Shown: positions 35,245-41,730 of the stretch, in pieces
How the letters are laid out: every line of letters begins with the position of its first letter
How positions within the stretch are numbered: the first letter of the stretch is position 1
From: Kineococcus aurantiacus
GTDB taxonomy: Bacteria > Actinomycetota > Actinomycetes > Actinomycetales > Kineococcaceae
Assembly (NCBI RefSeq): GCF_013409345.1
Contig: NZ_JACCBB010000001.1
Location: 3,100,001 to 3,164,000 of the forward strand
DNA: 64,000 nucleotides
Reading direction: 5' to 3'
Position numbers and translations under genes: made by a program
Notes under the pieces: model-generated
What the model was told of the DNA's origin: nothing
The model's database searches: none
What the model saw: only the letters and a program-made list of their open reading frames with translations

Positions 35245-36159
35245 GTGACCCGCCGCACCACCCTGCTCTTCGCCGCCCTCGGCGTCGCCTGGGGCATCCC
35301 GTACCTGCTCATCGCCGTCGCCGGCCAGGAACTGGCCCCCTCGACCCTCGTCCTGGCCCGGACCGCGCTCGCCACCCTCGTGCTCGCCCCGATCGCGCTG
35401 TCCCGCAAGGAGGTCCGCGCCTGCCTGCCGGCGCTGGCGCGGCACTGGAAGGCCGTCGCGGCCTACACGGGCTTCGAGATCGTGGGCCCCTGGCTCTTCC
35501 TGGCCCGCGCCGAGCACGACCTGCCCAGCTCCACGACCGCGGTCGTCATCTCGGCCGTCCCCGCCGTCGGCGTCGTCGTCGCCTTCGCGACGCGGCGCGC
35601 CGAGCGCCTCGGGACGGCCGGCTGGCTCGGCCTCGGGCTCGGGACCCTCGGCGTCGCGACCCTCGTCGGTCTCGACCTCGGGCCCGGGCAGGGCGGGGCC
35701 GTGGCCGAGCTCGCCGTCGTCGTCGTCGGCTACGCGATCGGCCCGGCGGTCCTGGCCCGGTACCTGGCCGACCTGCCCGCGATGGCGGTCGTCCTGGCCA
35801 GCCTGCTGCTGTCGGCGCTCGTCTACGTGCCCGTCGTCGCGCTGGGGCCGGGCCTGCCCGACACCTTCCCGTCCGCGCCGGTGGTCGCCTCGGTCGTCGT
35901 GCTGGCCCTCGTCTGCACCGCCGGGGCGTTCCTCGTGCTGTTCGCCCTCGTCGCCCGCATCGGGCCGGTGCGCTCGACCGCCGTCGTCTACGTCAACCCC
36001 GTGGTCGCCGTCGCGGCGGGCGCGGTCGTCCTGGGGGAGCGGATCACCGCCGCGACGATCGCCGGGTTCGCCCTCGTGCTCGCCGGGTCCTTCCTGGCGA
36101 CCCGCGGGCCGCGGGAGGGTTCCGCGCGGTCCCCGCAGCCGCTTACCGTGGAGGCGTGA
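35245..36159 (+). CDS. EamA/DMT-family transporter
   Basis: 304 aa drug/metabolite transporter with ten TM helices in two EamA repeats. The N-terminal LLFAALGVAWGIPYLLIAVA and the C-terminal-half motif VYVNPVVAVAAGAVVLGERI are typical. Likely an exporter of an amino acid or similar metabolite, and likely regulated by the divergent LysR protein. GTG start with GGGGGAGGAG upstream. The stop overlaps the next gene by 4 bp. Confidence 0.9.
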   Translation: MTRRTTLLFAALGVAWGIPYLLIAVAGQELAPSTLVLARTALATLVLAPIALSRKEVRACLPALARHWKAVAAYTGFEIVGPWLFLARAEHDLPSSTTAVVISAVPAVGVVVAFATRRAERLGTAGWLGLGLGTLGVATLVGLDLGPGQGGAVAELAVVVVGYAIGPAVLARYLADLPAMAVVLASLLLSALVYVPVVALGPGLPDTFPSAPVVASVVVLALVCTAGAFLVLFALVARIGPVRSTAVVYVNPVVAVAAGAVVLGERITAATIAGFALVLAGSFLATRGPREGSARSPQPLTVEA

Positions 36160-37103
36160 GGCCGGAGGGGGAACTGCGCTGGGCCCCGGGCCGGCCCGTC
36201 CCGGTGACCACGATGCTGCGCACGCTGCGCCGGGGCGCCCAGGACCCGACCTTCCGGCTGGACCCCGACGGCTCGGTCTGGCGCGCTACCCGCACCCCCG
36301 AGGGCCCGGTGACCCTGCGCGTGCGGGCCTGCTCCGGGGACGTCGAGGCGCAGGCGTGGGGACCGGGCGCGGACTGGGCCCTGACCGGGGTCCCCGAGCT
36401 GCTCGGCGCTGCCGACGACACCTGGGCCGACTTCGTGCCCCGCCCCGAGCACACCGTGCTCGTCGAGTCCTGGCGGGCCAACCGGCACTGGCGCACCACC
36501 CGGACCCGCGCCGTCTTCGAGGCGCTGTCCGCCTCCGCGCTCGAGCAGGTCGTCACCGCCGTCGAGGCCTTCGCGGCGTGGCGCCGGCTCGTGCACCGCT
36601 TCGGCGAGCCCGCCCCCGGCCCGGTGGCGCTGCGGCTGCCCCCCACGCCCGAGCAGTGGACCCGCATCCCCTCCTGGGAGTGGCTGCAGGCCGGGGTGGA
36701 GCTGCGCCGGCGCAAGGTGACGATCCTCGCCGCGCCCCGCGCCGCCGGCCTGGAGCGCACGCTGACCCTGGGGCCGGAGGAGGCCGACCGGGCGCTGCGG
36801 TCCCTGCCGGGGGTGGGGGTCTGGACGTCGGCGGAGGTGCGCCAGCGCGCCCACGGCCACGCCGACGCCTTCAGCTTCGGGGACTACCACGTCGCCAAGA
36901 ACGTCTCCTGGGCGCTGACGGGGGAGGTCCTCGACGACGCCGGGTGCGCCCAGGTCATCGAGTGCTACCGCGGGCACCGCTTCCGGGTCCAGCAGCTGCT
37001 GCTGCTCGCCGGGGCGTCCCGCCCCCGGCGCGGACCGCGGATGACGCTGCCCGCCCACACCCCGAACCGGGCGGTCCGGCGCGGCGCGATCTCCGCCCGC
37101 TGA
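36156..37103 (+). CDS. AlkA-like DNA-3-methyladenine glycosylase
   Basis: 315 aa base-excision repair glycosylase of the HhH-GPD superfamily. The helix-hairpin-helix LRSLPGVGVWTSAEVRQRA is followed by the catalytic Asp243 in FGDYHVAKN. An N-terminal region of about 120 aa resembles the AlkA N-terminal domain. The start of the C-terminal tail is Arg-rich (GASRPRRGPRM). Removes alkylated purines from DNA. GTG start overlapping the EamA stop, so probably co-transcribed with the transporter although the functions are unrelated. Confidence 0.87.
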   Translation: MRPEGELRWAPGRPVPVTTMLRTLRRGAQDPTFRLDPDGSVWRATRTPEGPVTLRVRACSGDVEAQAWGPGADWALTGVPELLGAADDTWADFVPRPEHTVLVESWRANRHWRTTRTRAVFEALSASALEQVVTAVEAFAAWRRLVHRFGEPAPGPVALRLPPTPEQWTRIPSWEWLQAGVELRRRKVTILAAPRAAGLERTLTLGPEEADRALRSLPGVGVWTSAEVRQRAHGHADAFSFGDYHVAKNVSWALTGEVLDDAGCAQVIECYRGHRFRVQQLLLLAGASRPRRGPRMTLPAHTPNRAVRRGAISAR

Positions 37104-37264
37104 GGACGGGGTGCCGCCCGGACCGGGCGCGGGGCGGGTCGGCCCCGGTGGTGTCCAGCTCGGCCAGGTCCTGCCCGGACACGACGGTGCCAGCGCCGGC
37201 GACGTCCTCGCGCAGGTGCGTCACCGACCTCGTCTCCGGCACGAGCAGCACGTTCGCCGAACCC

Positions 37265-37612
37265 TCAGAGGGCCAGGTGCAGCCGCAAGGCGTCGTCCAG
37301 AGCGTCCAGCGCCTCGAACGGCAACCGCCCCACAGCCGGTCCCAGACGATCCACCGACACGGCACGGACCTGCTCGGCCTGGGCCTTGGAGTCGACGTGC
37401 AGCCCGGTGTCCCGGGCCGTGAGCAGGACCTGGAAGGGGAACACCCGGGCCGTGTTGCTGGTCACCGGGACGACGGTGACCACGCCTCGACCCAGGCGTT
37501 CAGCGGCTGCGTTGGCTCGATCGTTGCTGACCACGACCGCCGGCCGGCGCTTGTTCGCCTCGGTGCCGCGGACGGGGTCGAAGTCGACGAGGCGGACCTC
37601 TCCGCGTCGCAT
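37265..37612 (-). CDS. MazF/PemK-family endoribonuclease toxin
   Basis: 115 aa toxin. MRRGEVRLVDFDPVRGTEAN followed by KRRPAVVVSND is the MazF/PemK N-terminal signature with the catalytic Arg, and VTVVPVTSNTARVFPFQVLL supplies the second conserved strand and the Thr/Ser. Predicted to cleave mRNA at short sites unless bound by the antitoxin. Its ATG overlaps the antitoxin stop (TGATG), the usual coupling in such modules. Confidence 0.9.
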   Translation of the reverse strand: MRRGEVRLVDFDPVRGTEANKRRPAVVVSNDRANAAAERLGRGVVTVVPVTSNTARVFPFQVLLTARDTGLHVDSKAQAEQVRAVSVDRLGPAVGRLPFEALDALDDALRLHLAL

Positions 37613-37830
37613 CAGCGCAGTCCGTCAGCGGCTGCGCCTTCCCACGCCTCACGGTCCCCGGAGTCGTCCCACTCCTCCCACGCCGCGGCGTAGTCCTGCT
37701 CCAGGTGCTGGTGGGCCAGGGCCCGGATGGCCCGCTGCACCGCCGCGGAGCGAGAAGGCAAGCCGGCTTCCCGGACGTGCTCGTCCAGGGCGGCGACGTC
37801 GGCTTCGGACAGGCTGATGCTGAGCTTCAC
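37612..37830 (-). CDS. Ribbon-helix-helix antitoxin (MazE-like)
   Basis: 72 aa antitoxin. The N-terminal RHH fold is MKLSISLSEADVAALDEHVR with RSAAVQRAIRALA. The acidic, Trp-rich C-terminus (AAAWEEWDDSGDREAWEG) would wrap the toxin active site. GTG start at 37830 sits 7 nt after a TAGCAT -10-like hexamer, suggesting a leaderless transcript. A 24-bp palindrome covering that hexamer is the likely autorepression operator. Confidence 0.88.
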   Translation of the reverse strand: MKLSISLSEADVAALDEHVREAGLPSRSAAVQRAIRALAHQHLEQDYAAAWEEWDDSGDREAWEGAAADGLR

Positions 37831-37834
37831 CTCG

Positions 37835-37858
37835 ATGATGCTACTTGAGTAGCATCAT
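37835..37858 (-). promoter_or_regulatory. Palindromic operator of the toxin-antitoxin module
   Basis: Perfect inverted repeat with 11-bp arms ATGATGCTACT / AGTAGCATCAT and a 2-bp TG centre, placed just before the antitoxin start and overlapping its -10 (37838-37843). This is the position expected for binding by the RHH antitoxin or toxin-antitoxin complex. Confidence 0.8.
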
Positions 37859-37877
37859 GGGTGCCACCAACCGGTCG

Positions 37878-38465
37878 TCACCGCCCCGTGGCGCCGGGGA
37901 CCCGCGCGACCGCCCGCACGGGCGACCCGTCCCCGCCGCTCAGCGCCCACCCGAAGGCGAAGAACTCCACCCGCGCCGGCAGCGCGGCCAGGTTCACGAG
38001 GTTCTCCACGACGACGCCGGGGTCCTGCCGCGTGCCGAGCAGGACCCGGTGCGCGGCCAGGGTCCCGGGGGCGTCGACGCTCGGGGCGTCGGTGCCCACG
38101 GTCCGCACCCCGGCGGCCCGCAGCGCCCGCGCCGCCTCCACCGTCAGGTGCGCGTCGGCGGAACCGGTGCGTAGCAGCACGATCCGCTCACCGACCCCGG
38201 TCAGGAGCTCCGGCCCGATCGCCGTCGCACCGCGCACGTCGACGACGTCGGCGGGCCCGGCGAACAGGTCCAGCGGGAGCTCGTCCAGCGCCGGGCCACC
38301 GGGGTCGACGTGCACGGGGGCGTCGACGTGGGTCCCGGTGTGCGAACCCAGCGTCAGCTCGGTGACGCGCGGACCGTCCCCGGGCAGGGTCCGCGCCGAG
38401 AACTCCGGGTCACCGGGGAAGACCCGCACCCCGGGCCCGACGGGCAGGCTGAGGTCGACCCACAT
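37878..38465 (-). CDS. Cyclase family protein (kynurenine formamidase-like)
   Basis: 195 aa metal-dependent hydrolase. The diagnostic HTGTHVDAPVHVDPGG motif supplies His42, His46, Asp48 and His52. MWVDLSLPVGPGVRVFPGDP is the typical N-terminus. Members hydrolyse N-formylkynurenine or cyclic amides and esters; the substrate is open. ATG 38465 overlaps the cofE stop (TGATG), so it is the third gene of the cofD-cofE transcript. A role in F420 metabolism is not known for this family. Confidence 0.87.
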   Translation of the reverse strand: MWVDLSLPVGPGVRVFPGDPEFSARTLPGDGPRVTELTLGSHTGTHVDAPVHVDPGGPALDELPLDLFAGPADVVDVRGATAIGPELLTGVGERIVLLRTGSADAHLTVEAARALRAAGVRTVGTDAPSVDAPGTLAAHRVLLGTRQDPGVVVENLVNLAALPARVEFFAFGWALSGGDGSPVRAVARVPGATGR

Positions 38466-39493
38466 CAGCGGGGCAGTTCGACGACCCGCACGACGACCCC
38501 GTCGGGGCCGCGCTGCACCAGCCCCGCGAGGAACTCCGCCCACAGCGCCGACAGCACCCGCTGGGTCAGCGCCCCCAGGGAGAACTCGTCGGCGGCCCGC
38601 AGGTGCAGCTCGGGCCCCTCGACGGTCACCGCCCCGCCGGTGACCGGGCCGGCGGCGAGGGCGACCTCGGCGGCCCGCCCGAGGCGTTCGGGCACGGGCC
38701 CGGGCGCGACCGGCGGCGGCTCGACGCCCCCGGCGCCCAGGGCGGCGCGGACGGCCTCGACGTGACCGAGGCGGAACCAGTCGCCCGCCGCGTCGCGCAC
38801 GAGGGAGCGTGCCCCCGGCCCGTGCTCGGTGCCCGGCAGCACGAGGTCGGCCAGGCCGCGCAGCAGGGCCGCGGGCACCCCGCGCGTCTTGCCCTTGACG
38901 AGGTCGGCGGCCGCGGCGATCTCGTCGGCGACGGCGCGGGCCGTCACCGACAGGTCCCGGCCCTGCGCGTCGACCGTCCCGCGCAGGTCGTCCAGGACGT
39001 CGAGCCCGGCCGCGCCGAGGGCGAAGTCGGTCTGCCCGGTGCGCCAGGCGCGCCCGGCGGTGTCGGTGACGACGACGCCCACGACGGCGCCGGTCAGCTC
39101 GTGCAGGCGCTCGCGCAGGTCGCGGGCGGCGGCGTCGGGGTCGGGGGGCAGCGTGAGCACGACGTCGCCCTCGACGTTGGAGGCGTCCACCCCCGCGGCG
39201 GCCATCACCGGCCCGGCGGCGGCCTCCACGACGCGCGCCACGCCCGTGGGGGTGCGCCGGGCCGCGACGAGCCGGCGGGACTCGCGCAGCACGACCTCGT
39301 CGCGCTCGGTGGCGGTGACGCTCAGCCCGGCGGCCTTGGACACGACCTTGCTGGAGACCGCCAGGACGTCGCCGTCGTTGAGGGAGGCCCGCTGGGCGTG
39401 CAGGGCGTCCACGACCAGCCCGGCGACGTCGTCACCGGCGTGGACCTCCCCGATGCCCGTGAGCCCGACGACCTGCAGGGGGGTGCCGTTCAC
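38465..39493 (-). CDS. cofE: Coenzyme F420-0:L-glutamate ligase (FbiB-like, lacking nitroreductase domain)
   Basis: 342 aa. Residues 1 to about 245 form a complete CofE domain: VVGLTGIGEVHAGDDVAGLV, DVLAVSSKVVSKAAGLSV, VVVTDTAGRAWRTGQTDFAL and AAAADLVKGKTRGVPAALLR. It adds glutamates to F420-0 (or dehydro-F420-0) using GTP. In most actinobacteria the FbiB protein continues into a nitroreductase-like domain of about 200 aa that reduces dehydro-F420-0. Here only about 97 residues follow (ending LVQRGPDGVVVRVVELPR) and they lack the FMN-binding nitroreductase motifs. GTG start overlaps the cofD stop (GTGA). Confidence 0.9.
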   Translation of the reverse strand: MNGTPLQVVGLTGIGEVHAGDDVAGLVVDALHAQRASLNDGDVLAVSSKVVSKAAGLSVTATERDEVVLRESRRLVAARRTPTGVARVVEAAAGPVMAAAGVDASNVEGDVVLTLPPDPDAAARDLRERLHELTGAVVGVVVTDTAGRAWRTGQTDFALGAAGLDVLDDLRGTVDAQGRDLSVTARAVADEIAAAADLVKGKTRGVPAALLRGLADLVLPGTEHGPGARSLVRDAAGDWFRLGHVEAVRAALGAGGVEPPPVAPGPVPERLGRAAEVALAAGPVTGGAVTVEGPELHLRAADEFSLGALTQRVLSALWAEFLAGLVQRGPDGVVVRVVELPR

Positions 39494-40503
39494 GCCGCAC
39501 GCTCGGCGGGGCGCAGCTCCAGGGCCAGGTCCAGGGCGGCCCCGGCGAGGTCGGCCGTGGCCTGCGGGGAGCTCATGAGCAGCGGCCGCCGGCGCACGTG
39601 CAGCCCCGCCCGCACCGGCGGTTCGTCCTCCTCGGCCACGAGCCAGCCGTCGAGGAAGTCGTCGTACAGGCCCGCGACGGCCGCGGCGGTGGTGGGGACG
39701 CCGATGGCGGCCAGGCACGCGTCGGCCATGCCGCGCACGGGGGCCCCGGCGATGACGGGGGAGACCCCCACGACGGGCGCCGGTGTCGCGACGAGGGCCT
39801 CGCGCACGCCCGGGACGGACAGGATCGTGCCGATGGACACGACGGGGTTGCTGGGCGGCAGGACGACGACGTCGGCCTCGCGCAGCGCCTCCAGCACCCC
39901 GGGGGCCGGGCGGGCCGTCGCGGCGCCGACCGGTTCGAGGGCGAGCGCGGGGACGGCGGCGTGCAGGCGGACCCACCACTCCTGGAAGTGCACGCGGCGG
40001 GTGGAGCCGTCGGGCTCGGCGAGGTCGACGTGGGTCTCCACGACGTCGTCGGTCATCGGCAGCAGCCGCACGCCGGGCCGCCAGCGCTCGCAGAGGTGGG
40101 CGGTGACCTCGGACAGCGTGGCGCCCTCGGCGAGCATCCGGGTGCGGACGAGGTGGGTGGCGATGTCCTTGTCGCCCAAGGTGAACCACGACGGTTCGGC
40201 GCCGTAGGCGGCCAGTTCGGCGGCGACCCCGGAGGTCTCCTGCGACCGGCCCCAGCCGCGGACCTCGTCGATGCCGCCGCCGAGGGTGTACATGACGGAG
40301 TCGAGGTCGGGGCAGACGCGCAGGCCGTGCAGGGTGACGTCGTCGGCGGTGTTGCTGACGACGGTGACGGCCGCTCCGCGCCGCGCGGGGTCGGTGGCGG
40401 CCGCCAGGTGGGCCAGCAGCCCGCGCAGGAACCGGGCGCCGCCCACGCCACCGGCCAGAGCGGTGATCCGAAGGGGTCTGCTCGCGTCGCTCACGGTGGC
40501 CAT
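39490..40503 (-). CDS. cofD: 2-phospho-L-lactate (or phosphoenolpyruvate) transferase CofD/FbiA
   Basis: 337 aa enzyme joining the lactyl/enolpyruvyl-phospho moiety to the deazaflavin FO in F420 biosynthesis. LRITALAGGVGGARFLRGLL, VVSNTADDVTLHGLRVCPDL, WFTLGDKDIATHLVRT, VVLPPSNPVVSIGTIL and SPVIAGAPVRGMADACL are all family motifs. Start is uncertain: ATG 40506, ATG 40503 or GTG 40494 are in frame, with AGGGG just upstream. I list 40503. First gene of the cofD-cofE-cyclase transcript; divergent from whiB. Confidence 0.93.
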   Translation of the reverse strand: MATVSDASRPLRITALAGGVGGARFLRGLLAHLAAATDPARRGAAVTVVSNTADDVTLHGLRVCPDLDSVMYTLGGGIDEVRGWGRSQETSGVAAELAAYGAEPSWFTLGDKDIATHLVRTRMLAEGATLSEVTAHLCERWRPGVRLLPMTDDVVETHVDLAEPDGSTRRVHFQEWWVRLHAAVPALALEPVGAATARPAPGVLEALREADVVVLPPSNPVVSIGTILSVPGVREALVATPAPVVGVSPVIAGAPVRGMADACLAAIGVPTTAAAVAGLYDDFLDGWLVAEEDEPPVRAGLHVRRRPLLMSSPQATADLAGAALDLALELRPAERAA

Positions 40504-40614
40504 CATCCCCTGCCGGTGGGGTGCTCACCCGAACGGAGCAGCGTGAGGGGTGTGACGGGTGTGACGTGTGCGCGCCCGACGGACGCCCGAGGCGAGGTGG
40601 ATACCACGCTGGGC

Positions 40615-40657
40615 TTGACTACGAGGGACGACACGCGTGTAATTCCACCAGTGGTGG
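40615..40657 (+). promoter_or_regulatory. whiB promoter with palindromic operator
   Basis: TTGACT (40615-40620) and TGTAAT (40638-40643) with a 17-bp spacer form a sigma-A-type promoter about 50 bp before the whiB start. Immediately after the -10, at the expected transcription start, lies CCACCA-G-TGGTGG (40645-40657), a 13-bp palindrome suited to repressor binding. Confidence 0.75.
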
Positions 40658-40692
40658 TCGCAGGGTGACTGGCACATCACCGGCAGTGACAG

Positions 40693-41061
40693 ATGAGGGC
40701 GTGGGGGCCACCAGTGAGTGACGACTTCGAGTACCTCGAGGACGAGGACGGGACCGACGTCCCCTCCCCGGACGGCCGGCCCGAGCTCTCGCTCGTCGAG
40801 CTGACGGGGGGGCTGACCGGGTTGTCCGGCCTCACCCCGGAGGACCCGGGCTGGGCCGAGCTCGCGCTGTGCGCGCAGACCGACCCGGAGGCCTTCTTCC
40901 CCGAGAAGGGCGGCTCGACCCGCGAGGCCAAGCGCGTCTGCCTCGGCTGCGAGGTCCGCCAGGAGTGCCTGGAGTACGCCCTGGCCAACGACGAGCGCTT
41001 CGGCATCTGGGGCGGGCTCAGCGAGCGCGAGCGCCGCCGCCTCAAGCGCCGCATCAGCTGA
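40693..41061 (+). CDS. whiB2: WhiB-family Fe-S transcription factor (WhiB2/WhmD-like)
   Basis: 122 aa actinobacterial regulator. Cys60, Cys83, Cys86 and Cys92 (ALCAQTDPEAFFPEKGGST, CLGC, ECLEYAL) ligate the 4Fe-4S cluster. FGIWGGLSERERRRLKRR is the turn and basic DNA/sigma-binding tail. FPEKGGSTREAKRVC is closest to the WhiB2/WhmD group, which is linked to septation and cell division. ATG 40693 is used; GTG 40714 (VSDDFEYLEDED) is an alternative and gives a more usual N-terminus. It has its own promoter, divergent from cofD. Confidence 0.93.
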   Translation: MRAWGPPVSDDFEYLEDEDGTDVPSPDGRPELSLVELTGGLTGLSGLTPEDPGWAELALCAQTDPEAFFPEKGGSTREAKRVCLGCEVRQECLEYALANDERFGIWGGLSERERRRLKRRIS

Positions 41062-41159
41062 GGATTCCCCCTCCCGGGCGCTACGGTCCGGCCCCCCGCG
41101 TGACGAGTAGTCAGGACGGGGGGACCACCGGTCCCGCCGCGGCCACGGGAGGGGAGTCC

Positions 41160-41552
41160 ATGAACCAGTCGATCTGGGAGCGCCGGCAGGCCGTCGCGTC
41201 TCGGCTCGAGGGGCAGGTCAAGGCCGAGCGCGTCGTGCGCGACGAGTTCGCAGGCGCCCTGGCGGCCGCGTCGCTGGACCCCGCCCACGTCGACCCCGAC
41301 GGCCACCTGGGCCGGGCCGTCGCCGCCGTCGCCCACCTGGCCGCCGGCGAACCCGGCTACGACCTCGTCCTGAGCCTGCCCACCGGCGTCCACGGCGCCC
41401 GCGTCCACGCCGACGCCGACGGCCGCGTCACGGTCGGCGTCGTCCCCCTCGGCCCCACCCCGCCCGAACCCCGGCCCGAAGCCCAGCCCGAGCCCGGCGA
41501 CCAGCCCACGGCCGTCGCCTCCGAGCTCGCCGCCCTCCTCTGGCGGCGCTGA
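41160..41552 (+). CDS. Hypothetical protein
   Basis: 130 aa soluble protein I do not recognise. It starts MNQSIWERRQAVASRLEGQV with a helical N-terminus, then LGRAVAAVAHLAAGEPGYDL and beta-like LVLSLPTGVHGARVHADADG. It ends in a Pro/Glu-rich linker (PTPPEPRPEAQPEPGDQ) and a short helix. GGGAGGGGAG lies 3-5 nt before the ATG, a strong ribosome site. It is downstream of and co-directional with whiB across 98 bp. The following 41553-41730 contains two near-identical CCACCCGAACGG blocks but no gene. Confidence 0.6.
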   Translation: MNQSIWERRQAVASRLEGQVKAERVVRDEFAGALAAASLDPAHVDPDGHLGRAVAAVAHLAAGEPGYDLVLSLPTGVHGARVHADADGRVTVGVVPLGPTPPEPRPEAQPEPGDQPTAVASELAALLWRR

Positions 41553-41730
41553 CACGCCGTCGGGGCCCGCGAGACCACCCGAACGGACCCCCGCACCACC
41601 CGAACGGTCCCTCAGGGCCGCCCCCGCGACCGACGATCACTCCTCCAGTGCCGGGACCCCGGCCAGAACGTCACTGACGACCGTTGGTGCGCCTCGCTCG
41701 ACGACGGTGCACGCTGGAAGAGGAGCACGC

